Shown here: one piece after another, positions 1 to 9,243 of the stretch
Position numbering within the stretch: position 1 is the stretch's first letter
Layout: each line of letters opens with the position of its first letter
Assembly: GCF_003550175.1 (NCBI RefSeq)
Contig: NZ_QXDF01000003.1
Location: 62,001 to 126,000 of the forward strand
Length of the DNA: 64,000 nucleotides
Direction of reading: 5' to 3'
DNA from: Dichotomicrobium thermohalophilum
GTDB taxonomy: Bacteria; Pseudomonadota; Alphaproteobacteria; Rhizobiales; Rhodomicrobiaceae
The notes under the pieces: generated by a model
What the model was told of the DNA's origin: nothing
Database searches by the model: none
The model's input: the letters and a program-made list of their open reading frames with translations, nothing else
Program-made: the position numbers and the translations under genes

Positions 1-557
1 CGATGGCCGCGCGCGCGACCCCCTATCGTGGCGTGCTCTACGCCGGGTTGATGATCACGGCGGACGGGCCCAGGCTGATCGAATACAATGTCCGTTTCGG
101 CGACCCGGAGGCGCAGGTGCTGATGATGCGCCTGCAATCCGACCTGCTGCCGGTCCTGCTCGCGGCGTGCGACGGCAGGCTGCACGAGGCGGATATCGCC
201 TGGCGCGCCGAGACGGCCTTGACCGTCGTGATGGCGACGCGCGGCTACCCCGGCGCCTATGAGAAAGGCAGCGAAATTCGCGGGGTCGAGGACGCTGCCG
301 GGATGGCTGACGTCGAGGTGTTCCATGCCGGAACGAAACGCGAAGGCGGAAAGTTGATCGCTTCAGGGGGACGTGTCCTGAGCGTCACCGCGCTCGGCAA
401 AACGGTGCGCGAAGCGCATGCCCGCGCCTATGAGGCGGTCAGCCGCATCGACTGGCCGGCAGGCTTTTACCGGCAGGATATCGGCTGGCGCGATGTAGTA
501 CGGGAAACCGCCGGAGAACCGGCCAATGGAAAGGAACGCGTTGATGGCCAAGGATAG
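1..557 (+). CDS. purD: Phosphoribosylamine-glycine ligase (GARS), C-terminal part, cut by the window edge
   Basis: About 184 C-terminal residues are visible; the N-terminal half lies before the window. PurD is the ATP-dependent ligase that joins glycine to phosphoribosylamine in de novo purine synthesis. The visible part contains the ATP-grasp signature GVLYAGLM...[12 protein letters not shown], including the Mg-binding E and N residues, followed by the usual C-terminal domain with [11 protein letters not shown] and FHAGT. The stop at 555-557 overlaps the start region of the downstream patatin gene, so the two genes are probably co-transcribed. No internal disruption is seen. Confidence 0.95.
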   Translation, partial: MAARATPYRGVLYAGLMITADGPRLIEYNVRFGDPEAQVLMMRLQSDLLPVLLAACDGRLHEADIAWRAETALTVVMATRGYPGAYEKGSEIRGVEDAAGMADVEVFHAGTKREGGKLIASGGRVLSVTALGKTVREAHARAYEAVSRIDWPAGFYRQDIGWRDVVRETAGEPANGKERVDGQG

Positions 558-1458
558 CGAGCCGGCCGCCGGCAACGGCGGAGATGTCGCGGCGCACGGC
601 GGGGCACAGCACGCCGTGGAGACCGGCGCGCCGTCTGGCATCGGCCTTGCTCTCGGCGGCGGCGGCGCGCGCGGACTGGCCCACATCATCGTGCTCGAAG
701 CCTTCGACGAACTAGGCGTGCGCCCGGGCATCATTGCCGGGACCAGCATCGGCGCGATTTTCGGCGCGGCCTATTCAGCCGGCATGAGCGGAAAGGACAT
801 CCGCGACTACTGCGTCGCGCTGTTCTCCAACCGGACGGCGGTCATCCGCCGGGTGATGAACGGCAAGACCGGCAAGCTGTTCGCGCTCTGGACACCGCGC
901 AGGCCGGCGATGTTCGATCCCGTCGTGCTGCTGCGCGCCCTCGTGCCGGAAGAACTCGACTGCAAGTTCTCCGATCTCAAGATCCCCCTGAAGGTGATGA
1001 CATCGGACTTCTACACCCAGAGCGAGTTCGTCATCGAAGCCGGGGATGTGCTGCCCGCGATTGCGGCGAGTTCCGCGTTGCCCGGCCTGCTCAAGCCGGT
1101 GCGCATCGAGGAGCGCATCCTGATTGACGGCGGCTTCGTCAATCCGCTGCCCTTCGACATCCTGCGTGACGACTGTGACTACACCGTCGCGGTCGATGTC
1201 AGCGCCGGTCCGGAGTACGGCCGCACGGACATGCCCTCCGCTCTGGAAGCGATCATCGGGAGCACGCAGATCACGCTGAACTCGATCCAGGCGGAGAAGT
1301 TGCGTGCCGGCGCGCCGGATGCACTCATCCGGCCCGACGTCTGTCAGTACAACGTCCTCGACTTCTTCAAGATCGCAACGATCCTGGAGGAATCCGAGCC
1401 GATCCGCGACGAGGTCAAGCACGCGCTTGATACCTATCTCAATCGCGTAGGAGCTTGA
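544..1458 (+). CDS. Patatin-like phospholipase (RssA/YchK type)
   Basis: A 304-residue protein with the three patatin motifs: glycine-rich oxyanion loop GGGGARG (about residues 38-44), nucleophile elbow GTSIG (Ser68) and DGG (Asp195), which together form the Ser-Asp dyad. It is expected to be a cytoplasmic or membrane-associated lipid acyl hydrolase; the substrate cannot be read from sequence. An ATG at 526 is in frame, but AAGGA at 531-535 sits about 8 bases before ATG 544 (TTG 541 is also possible), so 544 is preferred. The gene overlaps the purD end. Its own 3' end overlaps convergent tadA by 20 bases. Confidence 0.88.
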   Translation: MAKDSEPAAGNGGDVAAHGGAQHAVETGAPSGIGLALGGGGARGLAHIIVLEAFDELGVRPGIIAGTSIGAIFGAAYSAGMSGKDIRDYCVALFSNRTAVIRRVMNGKTGKLFALWTPRRPAMFDPVVLLRALVPEELDCKFSDLKIPLKVMTSDFYTQSEFVIEAGDVLPAIAASSALPGLLKPVRIEERILIDGGFVNPLPFDILRDDCDYTVAVDVSAGPEYGRTDMPSALEAIIGSTQITLNSIQAEKLRAGAPDALIRPDVCQYNVLDFFKIATILEESEPIRDEVKHALDTYLNRVGA

Positions 1459-1900
1459 AGAAGCGCTGAAGCAGCGCGCGCGCGCGGGTTTCGGCGATCC
1501 CGCCATACACGTCCGGCGCATGGTGGCAGGTTGGCTGCGCGTAAAAGCACACACCGTTTTCGACCGCGCCCGCCTTCGGGTCATAGGCCGCAAAATAGAG
1601 TCGCCGCAACCGCGCGAAGGAGATCGCCGCGGCGCACATCGTGCAGGGTTCCAGCGTAACGTAGATATCGCAGGCGGGCAGACGCTCGCTGGCCATCACG
1701 CGGCACGCTTCCCGGATCGCAATGATCTCGGCATGGGCAGTGGGATCGCGCCACTCCAGCGTGCGGTTGCCTGCACTAGCGATGATGCCGCGCTCGTTGC
1801 AGACGATCGCCGCGCCAACCGGCACTTCGCCGCGTGCGGCAGCGGCTTGTGCCTCGGCGAAGGCGCGGTCCATAGGGCTGTCCTGGCACGGCTCGGGCAT
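1439..1900 (-). CDS. tadA: tRNA-specific adenosine deaminase (A34 to inosine)
   Basis: A 153-residue cytidine/deoxycytidylate deaminase-fold protein. The zinc and catalytic motif HAE is at residues 56-58 and PCTMC at 85-89 supplies the two zinc cysteines; both are intact. TadA converts the wobble adenosine of tRNA-Arg(ACG) to inosine and acts as a homodimer in the cytoplasm. Length is normal. The 3' end overlaps the convergent patatin gene by 20 bases, leaving no room for a separate terminator. Guanine deaminase is a possible relative, but the GEVPVGA start and PCTMCAAAI core favour TadA. Confidence 0.93.
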   Translation of the reverse strand: MPEPCQDSPMDRAFAEAQAAAARGEVPVGAAIVCNERGIIASAGNRTLEWRDPTAHAEIIAIREACRVMASERLPACDIYVTLEPCTMCAAAISFARLRRLYFAAYDPKAGAVENGVCFYAQPTCHHAPDVYGGIAETRARALLQRFFKLLRD

Positions 1901-1931
1901 GACGACTGCTGGGCGACCCGCGCCGCCCGGC

Positions 1932-3065
1932 TCACTTCAGCGGCTGGCCCTTGCTGGCGTCGCCATTGGTGATCGCAGCAGCAGGCGCGGGCTTCTCCTC
2001 GGCGCGCGATTTCGATGCGGCCGACTCTTCCGGTTTGACCTTATCGCCGCCCAGCTCGCGTAACAACGCATCATGGCCGCGCAGCATCGGCTCGATCTTT
2101 TCCGGTGACAGATCCTCGCCGCGGCGCTCATCAGCCGGATCGCTGGGACGCTCTTCCGCCTTGTATTCGAGCATCTCCCGCTTCGGCGCAAGCACGTCGC
2201 TGGCCCGCACCTCGCGCGGCTCGTCCATTTCCGGCGTATAAGCTCCGGCCTTGAACAGCGCTTCGATCGCCTTGGCCACGCGCCGCGTGATACGCTGGCC
2301 CTCTTCCTCGCTGATACCCTCGGCTGTGCGCGATTCGTTCACCGCACCGACAAAACCGGCAGCCATCAGCGCCACCTCGATCTGGTAACGATAGTTCTCC
2401 TGCGTGCTGTATTTCAGCCGGTCCCAGACATCGAGGATCAGCCTCTGAAGCTCTTCGACGATCGTGCTCGACCCGAAGAAGTCGATCGACTTGGAGTCAC
2501 CCGCGTCCATCGCCCCGATCACCAGCGGCGTGTTTTCGCTCCGCCGCAGCGTGCTCAACGCCTCGTAGACCTCCTCAACCGAGCGAATCACGCCGACAAG
2601 GACCTGTGGATCCGTGAGTGCCCGAGGCCGCTCGGCGAGCATGATTCGCAGGCGGCGCATCTGCGTTTCTGCCCCAGCACTGTCCGCGATGGTCAACTCA
2701 TCTGATTCGGTTTCGCGAATCAGCAGGTCACGCAGCCGCGGCATGACATAGATGACATTGTACGCGCCGACATCCAGATCGGCGAGCACCTTGCGCGAAA
2801 CGCCCTGGTCGCTTTCCAGCAATCCTGACCAGAAATTGATGTCGAGCAGCGGCGACAGGCCGAAATAGGCCATCAGCTCCTTTTCCTGCTCTCCGAAAGC
2901 CTGATAATGTCGGGTGAAAACACTATATGCGAGCAGAACTTTCTGGGTCCGATTGACGCCTTCGGACTCTCCGTTTCGATTAATGCGCAGCAATTCGCGG
3001 ATACGCGCAGCCTGTAAGGCATCGCGCAGGGTATCCACGGCCTTCACAATATCATCGCGCCGCAT
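1932..3065 (-). CDS. Unrecognised protein with a helical body and charged, disordered tail
   Basis: I do not recognise this 377-residue protein. The frame stays open upstream to 3335, but that extension runs antisense through rluB and has shadow-like composition, so the start is placed at ATG 3065 (MRRDDIVKAV). Residues 1-280 look mainly alpha-helical, with RIRELLRINRNG and long amphipathic stretches; there are no membrane segments and no signal peptide. From about residue 290 the chain becomes rich in E, K, P and A and is probably disordered. No nucleotide-binding or metal motif is evident. It lies between tadA (same strand, 31 bases downstream) and divergent rluB. Confidence 0.8.
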   Translation of the reverse strand: MRRDDIVKAVDTLRDALQAARIRELLRINRNGESEGVNRTQKVLLAYSVFTRHYQAFGEQEKELMAYFGLSPLLDINFWSGLLESDQGVSRKVLADLDVGAYNVIYVMPRLRDLLIRETESDELTIADSAGAETQMRRLRIMLAERPRALTDPQVLVGVIRSVEEVYEALSTLRRSENTPLVIGAMDAGDSKSIDFFGSSTIVEELQRLILDVWDRLKYSTQENYRYQIEVALMAAGFVGAVNESRTAEGISEEEGQRITRRVAKAIEALFKAGAYTPEMDEPREVRASDVLAPKREMLEYKAEERPSDPADERRGEDLSPEKIEPMLRGHDALLRELGGDKVKPEESAASKSRAEEKPAPAAAITNGDASKGQPLK

Positions 3066-3156
3066 GGCTGGCCCCCATCTGGCGTTTCTTTTCAGGTAGA
3101 CTTGTGCCCGTACAAGCCTACAACCAGAGACCGTGGCGGTAATATGGGTCGAATTC

Positions 3157-4008
3157 ATGGCAGGCAAGAAATCAATAAAGCCTGAGGAGGGGATGCGCGT
3201 CGCCAAGCGAATCGCACATGCGGGGCTGTGCTCCCGACGGGAGGCCGAGCGGCTGATCGCTGAAGGCCGTGTGGCCGTGAACGGTCGCGTGCTTGAAAGC
3301 GCGGCGCTGGACGTGATGCCGGACGCGCGAATCACCGTGGATGGAAAACCGCTGCCCGAACCGCAGCCAACGCGCGCCTGGCGCCATCACAAGCCGCGCG
3401 GACGCGTGACCACCCATCGTGACCCGGAAGGCCGGCCGACCGTGTTCGAGGCGCTACCCGAGGACATGCCGCGCGTGGTCTCTGTCGGTCGGCTCGACAT
3501 GAACACCGAAGGGCTGCTGCTGCTGACGACCAACGGCGAACTGGCGCGGCATCTGGAGTTGCCAGCCACCGGCTGGCTGCGCCGCTATCGCGTGCGGGCG
3601 CGCGGCAAGGTTGATCAGGCCGCCCTCGACAAGCTCAAGGACGGCGTGACCATCGAAGGCGTGCGCTACGGCGCGATCGAGGCGCGTATCGACAAGGTGC
3701 AGGGCGCGAACATCTGGCTGACGGTCGGTCTGCGTGAGGGGAAAAACCGTGAAATCCGCCGACTGATGGAGCATCTCGGGCTGTCGGTGAACCGGCTGAT
3801 TCGCGTGTCCTTCGGGCCATTCATGCTGGGCGATCTGCCGGTCGGCGCGGTGGAAGAGATCAAGCCGCGCGTGCTGGCCGATCAACTCGGGCCCGAGTTG
3901 GCACGGCAATTCGCTCTGGGCGGGCGGACCGGCCATGCCAAGGCAAAGCCGCCGGAGCGCGGCAAGCCGCCGCGGCGCAAGGCAGCGGCGCGGGGCGCGC
4001 GGCGATGA
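3157..4008 (+). CDS. rluB: Large-subunit rRNA pseudouridine synthase, RluB/RsuA family
   Basis: A 283-residue enzyme. An S4 RNA-binding domain (about residues 12-60, RIAHAGLCSRREAE) precedes the RsuA-type catalytic domain with GRLDMNTEG, where Asp114 is the catalytic aspartate. The tail is very basic (KPPRRKAAARGARR), as is common in alphaproteobacterial members. Start choice: GTG 3133 and ATG 3193 are in frame; the AGGAGG at 3185-3190 is only 2 bases from ATG 3193, too close to serve it, so ATG 3157 is preferred. The last codons overlap rsmD in an ATGA arrangement at 4005-4008, so the two rRNA modifiers are translationally coupled. RluB versus RluE/RluF specificity is inferred from architecture. 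Confidence 0.9.
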   Translation: MAGKKSIKPEEGMRVAKRIAHAGLCSRREAERLIAEGRVAVNGRVLESAALDVMPDARITVDGKPLPEPQPTRAWRHHKPRGRVTTHRDPEGRPTVFEALPEDMPRVVSVGRLDMNTEGLLLLTTNGELARHLELPATGWLRRYRVRARGKVDQAALDKLKDGVTIEGVRYGAIEARIDKVQGANIWLTVGLREGKNREIRRLMEHLGLSVNRLIRVSFGPFMLGDLPVGAVEEIKPRVLADQLGPELARQFALGGRTGHAKAKPPERGKPPRRKAAARGARR

Positions 4009-4565
4009 GGATCGTCGGCGGCCGCCTGCGCGGCGCGAAGCTGGCCACGCCGCAGGACCAGCGCCTGCGCCCGACGAGCGACAAGGTGCGCGAAGCGATC
4101 TTCAACATCTTGGCGCACGGCATCGAGGACTTCGAGATCGACGGCGTGCGGGTCATCGACCTGTTCGCGGGCACGGGCGCGCTGGGCTGCGAAGCGCTGT
4201 CGCGCGGCGCGGCTTTCTGCCTGTTCGTTGACAACGCGCCCTCATCACGCGGACTGATCCGACAGAACATCGAGAATCTGGAACTCACGGGCGTCACGCG
4301 CCTGTTTCGGCGCGATGCCACGCGGCTAGGGCCGGCGGGGTCAATGAAGCCGTTCGATCTGCTGTTCGCGGACCCGCCTTATGGGCAGGGGCTGGCGGAA
4401 CGGGCGCTCACCGCGGCAGCCCAAGGCGACTGGCTTAAGCCCGGGGCCGTCTGCGTGATCGAGGAGCGCGCGGATGCCGGGTTCGCCGCGCCGGAAGGCT
4501 TCACGACACTGGACGCGCGCCGCTATGGGGATACCGCCGTTCACTTCCTGCGGTTCGAGGGCTAA
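4005..4565 (+). CDS. rsmD: 16S rRNA (guanine966-N2)-methyltransferase
   Basis: A 186-residue Rossmann-fold SAM methyltransferase. It begins MRIVGGRLRG with the RPTSDKVREAIFN signature, then DLFAGTGALG (SAM-binding motif I, residues 52-61) and the catalytic DPPYG motif near residue 125. It methylates G966 of 16S rRNA in the assembling small subunit. It overlaps rluB by 4 bases (ATGA). Downstream is a short gap holding palindromic elements, then the convergent mutL end. Confidence 0.95.
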   Translation: MRIVGGRLRGAKLATPQDQRLRPTSDKVREAIFNILAHGIEDFEIDGVRVIDLFAGTGALGCEALSRGAAFCLFVDNAPSSRGLIRQNIENLELTGVTRLFRRDATRLGPAGSMKPFDLLFADPPYGQGLAERALTAAAQGDWLKPGAVCVIEERADAGFAAPEGFTTLDARRYGDTAVHFLRFEG

Positions 4566-4573
4566 CGGGCGAA

Positions 4574-4659
4574 TTGCGTCATTGCGAGCGAAGCGACGCA
4601 ATCAAGCTTTAAGCGCCAGGCACGACGCTGGATTACTTCGGCCCTTCGGGCCTCGTAAT
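4574..4659. repeat. Two palindromic intergenic elements between convergent rsmD and mutL
   Basis: TTGCGTC (4574-4580) and GACGCAA (4595-4601) flank a short core. A second inverted repeat has ATTAC (4632-4636) and GTAAT (4655-4659) around the hairpin GGCCCTTCGGGCC. The first resembles the GTCATTGCGAGCGAAGCGA-type palindromes common between genes in alphaproteobacteria. Placement between two convergent gene ends suggests use as a bidirectional transcription end signal; that role is inferred. Confidence 0.6.
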
Positions 4660-4679
4660 GACGGTCCAATACGCCCGAG

Positions 4680-6434
4680 TCACCGCCGGCCGAACAGCCG
4701 CTCGATATCGTGCAGCTTGAGTTCGATATAGGTCGGCCGCCCGTGGTTGCACTGGCCGGAATGCGGCGTCGCTTCCATCTCGCGCAGGAGCGCATCCATC
4801 TCGGCAGGCTTAAGCCGCCGCCCGGCCCGCACGCTGCCATAACAGGCGATCTTCGCGCAGATGTCATACAGATGCTGCTCAAGGCTGAAGGCCGCGCCGT
4901 GGCCGCGCAGTTCGTCCGCCAGATCGCGGATCAGCCCCTTGATGTCACCGTCGCCGAAAAGGGCCGGCACACCGTGAACCGCCAGCGCGCCGGGACCGAA
5001 CCGCTCGATCATCAGGCCGAGCCGGGCGAAATCCTCCCCCTGCGCCATCATCAGGTCGATGTCGCTCTCGTCCATCTCGACGATCTCGGGGATCAGCAGG
5101 CCCTGACTTTTCACGCCGCCATTCGACAGGGCGGCTTTCAGCTTTTCATAGACGAGGCGCTCATGCGCGGCGTGCTGATCGACGATGACGAGCGAATCCT
5201 CGGTCTGCGAGATGATGTAGGCGGAATGGACCTGTGCCCGAGCCGCGCCGAGCGGATGGTTCGCCGGTTCGCCGGTCGGCTCGGCGGCATCGGCGCTGGG
5301 ACGGTCGAGTTCGGCGATGGGCCTCTGCCAGTCGGCGGCAGCGTAGGCTGGCTGGCGGGGAGCTGAAAAGCCGTTGGGCCTCACGCGCTCAAGCGTCTCC
5401 GCCGCGATCGTCTGCGTCGTCCGCTGGCCGGCTTCGGCCCCCAGCGCGCGGCGCAAGGCGCCATGCACGAAGGCGCGGACCAGCCCGGCGTCGCGGAAAC
5501 GCACCTCCGCCTTGGCCGGATGCACGTTCACATCCACGCGCTCCGGCGCGACCTCCAGAAACAGCACAAGCTGTGGGAAGCGTCCGCGCGGCAGGAAATC
5601 GGCATAGGCCGCGCGCACCGCGCCGAGCAGCAGCTTGTCGCGCACGGGCCGCCCGTTCACGTAGAGATACTGCGCCTGCCCGGTCGCGCGGTGGAGCGTC
5701 GGCGGCGCGGCATACCCGGCGAGCCGCAGACCCTCGCGCTCGGCCTCCAGCGCCGTTGCGTCGGCCGCGAATTCCGCGCCCACAATGCGCTCCAGCCGAT
5801 GACGGATGGCATCATCATCGCCCGCGGCGGGCAGCTTCAGGCCGGTGCGCTCGCCGGTCGTCAGCGTAAAGCCGATTTCCGGGTGCGCCAGCGCGATGCG
5901 CTTGACCACATCCGCGATCGCGGCGTTTTCCGCGCGCTCGGATTTCATGAATTTCAGCCGCGCGGGCGTGGCGTGGAAGAGCTCGCGGACCTCGACGACC
6001 GTGCCGGCGTTCAGCGCGGCGGGCCGCATCTCGCCCTTAGCCCCAGCGGTGACCGCGATCTCATGCGCGCTGTCCGCCCCCGCGCGCCGGCTGGTAATCC
6101 GCAGGTCTGCGACCGCGCCGATGGATGGCAGCGCCTCACCCCGAAAGCCGAGCGTGTCGATATGCGCGAGATCATCGCCCGGCAGCTTCGATGTCGCGTG
6201 GCGCTCGACGCATAGCGCGAGATCGTTCGCGTCCATGCCCACACCATCGTCCGCCACGCGGATCAGAGACGAGCCGCCGCCCGCCGTCACCACGTCGATC
6301 TGGCGCGCGTCCGCATCAATCGCGTTTTCGACGAGTTCCTTGACCACGCTGGCGGGCCGCTCGATGACCTCGCCCGCCGCGATGCGATTAATCAGCCCCG
6401 CGTCGAGCTGGCGAATGTGCTGAGTCGCGCTCAT
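4680..6434 (-). CDS. mutL: DNA mismatch repair protein MutL with endonuclease motif
   Basis: A 584-residue GHKL ATPase. The N-terminal half carries NAIDADA (motif I), DDGVGMD (motif II) and GFRGEALPSIG (motif III); the C-terminal half is the dimerisation/endonuclease domain with DQHAAHERLVYE, matching DQHA(X)2E(X)4E, and CNHGRPT near the end. The enzyme is therefore expected to nick the daughter strand itself, as in MutH-lacking bacteria. Between the domains is a Pro/Ala-rich linker. The MutL start (ATG 6434) lies inside the 3' end of pgi, overlapping by 47 bases, which implies coupled expression. Confidence 0.96.
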   Translation of the reverse strand: MSATQHIRQLDAGLINRIAAGEVIERPASVVKELVENAIDADARQIDVVTAGGGSSLIRVADDGVGMDANDLALCVERHATSKLPGDDLAHIDTLGFRGEALPSIGAVADLRITSRRAGADSAHEIAVTAGAKGEMRPAALNAGTVVEVRELFHATPARLKFMKSERAENAAIADVVKRIALAHPEIGFTLTTGERTGLKLPAAGDDDAIRHRLERIVGAEFAADATALEAEREGLRLAGYAAPPTLHRATGQAQYLYVNGRPVRDKLLLGAVRAAYADFLPRGRFPQLVLFLEVAPERVDVNVHPAKAEVRFRDAGLVRAFVHGALRRALGAEAGQRTTQTIAAETLERVRPNGFSAPRQPAYAAADWQRPIAELDRPSADAAEPTGEPANHPLGAARAQVHSAYIISQTEDSLVIVDQHAAHERLVYEKLKAALSNGGVKSQGLLIPEIVEMDESDIDLMMAQGEDFARLGLMIERFGPGALAVHGVPALFGDGDIKGLIRDLADELRGHGAAFSLEQHLYDICAKIACYGSVRAGRRLKPAEMDALLREMEATPHSGQCNHGRPTYIELKLHDIERLFGRR

Positions 6435-7776
6435 CGGATGCGGCCAGGTATTCCCGTGTCAGCTTCTTGCCAAGCTCCACACCGGGCTGGCCGAACGGGT
6501 CGACCCCGAGCAGGTGCCCGGCGAGAATCGTCTCGACCATCATATGCATGAGCAGGTGGCCAAGCGTCGTTTCGTCGGGATTGTCCACATCAATGACGCG
6601 GACCGGACGCCCCGCCTGCATCAGCGCATCGCCAATGGCCTGCTGCTGCGCGGACACCAGCTCGCTGACGCGCCGGCCGGCGAGGTTCTCGGCCCCGGCC
6701 ATTTCCGCGAGATCGGCGGGCATGGGCGGGTCGTCGCGGCCATGCGCGGGCCGGATCAGTGTGATCATGTGGTCGGGCGGGCCGTCCATGAAAAGCTGGA
6801 GCTGGCTGTGCTGGTCCACGGGTCCCAGCGCGGCAAGCGGCGTCGTGCCCTTGCCGTCCTTGCCGAGGCTTTCCGCCCAGAGCTGCACATACCAGCGCGC
6901 AAGGTGCGACAGCCGGTCGGCGTAGGGCATCATCACATTGACGCGCACGCCCTTGTCCTCGGCCAGGGCAACGGCCGTGGCCGCGCCGACTGCCGGGGCG
7001 AAGTCCGCGGCCGACTGGCTTTCAAGCTCGTCCAGCACCTGCCGACCGCCATCGCGGATCGCGTGCGCATCGAGCCCGCGCGCGAGCGCCACGATCATGC
7101 CGACATTGCTGAACACCGAGAATCGCCCACCGATTTCCGGGTCATGGTCGAGCAGCGGGACGCCCAAGCCCTCAAAGAGCTGGCGCAGCGGGTTTTTCGT
7201 GCCCTCGCGCGCAGGCTCGCTCAGCCCGAGGAAGGCGCGCGGGATCATGTGTCCCATGTCAGCGCGGCGCATCCAGTCGAGCGCGCTCAGCGCCTGCATC
7301 AGCGTTTCCGCCGTACCGCCGGACTTGGAGATCACGAGAAAGCGCGTGGTTTCCGGGTCGAGCAGGTTCAGCCCGTGCTGCAGCGACAAGGGGTCGAGGT
7401 TGTCGTAAAAGCGCACGCGCGGCAGCGTGTTGGCCGCAGGCCGCTGATCGCCGGGGATGCACCAGCCCGCAAGCCGTGCGAGCGTCTGCCCGCCCAGACT
7501 TGAGCCGCCGGTCCCGAACACCACCAGCGTCTTCGCGCCGTCGAACAGGCGCTCAAGCGCGGCGCGCGTCGTCTCGATGTCCTGGTTTTCGCGCGCGATC
7601 CCGAGCATGCGGTAGCCGCCCTGGCCCAGGCTCTCGCGCAACTCCGCCAATTTCGGCTCCAGAGCGTGCAGCCGCGCATCCAGCGCAGCGTGCGCCAGCC
7701 CTCGCGCGCCGATACGCTCGTCCAGACAACCGGTGATGTCGTGGTGAAAGGTCATGGTGCCCGCCATCTCGCGCAT
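6388..7776 (-). CDS. pgi: Glucose-6-phosphate isomerase (short form)
   Basis: A 462-residue phosphoglucose isomerase with two SIS subdomains: VVFGTGGSSLGGQ near residue 90 binds the sugar phosphate, and FLVISKSGGTAET lies in the first domain. It interconverts glucose-6-P and fructose-6-P. It is shorter than the roughly 550-residue E. coli enzyme, in keeping with compact alphaproteobacterial forms. ATG codons at 7776, 7767 and 7755 are in frame; the GAGGA before 7776 at about 9 bases supports the first. The coding end overlaps mutL by 47 bases. Upstream on the same strand is the M16 peptidase pair, 67 bases away. Confidence 0.92.
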   Translation of the reverse strand: MREMAGTMTFHHDITGCLDERIGARGLAHAALDARLHALEPKLAELRESLGQGGYRMLGIARENQDIETTRAALERLFDGAKTLVVFGTGGSSLGGQTLARLAGWCIPGDQRPAANTLPRVRFYDNLDPLSLQHGLNLLDPETTRFLVISKSGGTAETLMQALSALDWMRRADMGHMIPRAFLGLSEPAREGTKNPLRQLFEGLGVPLLDHDPEIGGRFSVFSNVGMIVALARGLDAHAIRDGGRQVLDELESQSAADFAPAVGAATAVALAEDKGVRVNVMMPYADRLSHLARWYVQLWAESLGKDGKGTTPLAALGPVDQHSQLQLFMDGPPDHMITLIRPAHGRDDPPMPADLAEMAGAENLAGRRVSELVSAQQQAIGDALMQAGRPVRVIDVDNPDETTLGHLLMHMMVETILAGHLLGVDPFGQPGVELGKKLTREYLAASDERDSAHSPARRGAD

Positions 7777-7843
7777 TGCTGCGCGTCCTCTGTGAATGAC
7801 GCGCTTTTAGCAAAGCCGCTCGGGGAAATAAACGGCCACGGCG

Positions 7844-9202
7844 TCAGCCCCGGGGAGCGGCCTCCATCCGGGGCTGGCCAACGATAACCGTGATGAGCTG
7901 CTCTGGCTTGAGCAGGTCGGCGGCCACCCGCTTGATGTCTTCCTGCGTCACCGCCTCGATATAGCTGTTGCGACTGTCGAAATAGTCGATGCCAAGCTCA
8001 TCGAGCTGCACGCCGAGGAGTTGCTGCGCGATCTTGCCGCTGGTATCGAAACGCAACGCGTAGGAACCGACAAGATACTGTTTCGCGTATTTCAGCGTTT
8101 CGTCGCTGACCCCATTCTCGGCAATATCAGACAGCACCTCGCGGATAACCTCGATGCTCTGCCCCACGGCCTCGTTCTTGGTAGCGACGCCGCCGATCAT
8201 CATGCCGGCATGATCCAGGGGATAGAGATAGGTGAACACGGAATAGGCCAGCCCGCGCTTCTCGCGCACCTCTTCCATCAGCCTGGAGGCGAAGCCGCCA
8301 CCGCCGATGATGTAATTGAGGACATAGGCCGCGTAGAAATCCTCGTGGTGGCGTTTATAGCCCGGCAGGCCAAAGCGCACCGTGGACTGCGGCACATCCA
8401 TCGTGACGATTTCCGGCTCGGGCTTGCTCGCAAGCTTGGCATCGGCGACCTCCCGCAGCGTCGCTTTGGCCGGCAGCCCGCCGAACATCTCATCCAGCAT
8501 CGGCGCCAGTTCTTCGGCCGTGATGTCGCCGACGACCGCAACCTTCAGGTTGCTGCGCGCGAAGGTGTCACCCATCGCGTCCCGCAAATCCTGGGCGGTA
8601 ATCCCCTCGACTGTTTCCAGCGTGCCCTTGGTCGGGCGGGCGTAAGGGTGGTCGGTGAAGGCCAACTCGAACCATTCGCGGGTAGAGACCTTGCCCGGGT
8701 CTTCCTGCGCAAATTTCAGATCGGTCTGAATGGAGCCGCGAATGCGTTCCATGGCATCCGCATCGAAGCGCGGCTCGCTCAGCGCCAGGCTCAGCAGGCG
8801 CGCGGCCTCGTCCTTGTTCGCGGTCAGGGTCTGCAGGCGCCCGGTAAAGTTATCACGCCCGGCATCAAAGCTGAGGCGGATCGCCAGGTCCTCGAGCCGC
8901 TGCTGGAAAGCTTGCGCGTCCATCTCGCCCGCGCCTTCGTCCAGCATCCCGGAAAGGAAATGCGCGCGACCCGCCTTGTCGTCCGGGTCCTGCTTGGCGC
9001 CCGCGCCGTCAAAGCCGAACTCCATCGTGATCAGCGGGATCCGGTGCTCCTCGATAAGCCAGGCTTCGATACCGGAGGGGCTGACGACTTTCTGAATGCG
9101 CATGGCGTTGGCCGCGTGGCTTGTGGCGAAAAGGACGGCGACGAAGGTTAGGACGCTAAAGGCTTTGACGCAAAGCGCCGCAATCGCTCGCGATCGGAGC
9201 AT
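7844..9202 (-). CDS. M16 family peptidase-like protein, non-catalytic partner
   Basis: A 452-residue protein starting with a signal peptide that ends near SHAANA (residues 25-33). It has the M16 (pitrilysin/processing-peptidase) fold, but the zinc motif HxxEH is replaced by HFLSGMLDEG at residues 81-90, so it should not bind catalytic zinc. It resembles the substrate-recognition subunit of two-part M16 enzymes. The gene begins 41 bases after the end of the catalytic M16 gene on the same strand, so the two are probably one transcription unit and a periplasmic heterodimer. The substrate is unknown. Confidence 0.9.
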   Translation of the reverse strand: MLRSRAIAALCVKAFSVLTFVAVLFATSHAANAMRIQKVVSPSGIEAWLIEEHRIPLITMEFGFDGAGAKQDPDDKAGRAHFLSGMLDEGAGEMDAQAFQQRLEDLAIRLSFDAGRDNFTGRLQTLTANKDEAARLLSLALSEPRFDADAMERIRGSIQTDLKFAQEDPGKVSTREWFELAFTDHPYARPTKGTLETVEGITAQDLRDAMGDTFARSNLKVAVVGDITAEELAPMLDEMFGGLPAKATLREVADAKLASKPEPEIVTMDVPQSTVRFGLPGYKRHHEDFYAAYVLNYIIGGGGFASRLMEEVREKRGLAYSVFTYLYPLDHAGMMIGGVATKNEAVGQSIEVIREVLSDIAENGVSDETLKYAKQYLVGSYALRFDTSGKIAQQLLGVQLDELGIDYFDSRNSYIEAVTQEDIKRVAADLLKPEQLITVIVGQPRMEAAPRG

Positions 9203-9243
9203 GGTTCAACCTCGCTGGGAATGAGACGCGCCGCTGCGCCGCC

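Noticed and set aside
3066-3335. N-terminal extension of the unrecognised minus-strand protein
   Set aside because: It is antisense to the S4 domain of rluB and has Ser/Arg/Thr-rich shadow composition; ATG 3065 gives a normal N-terminus.
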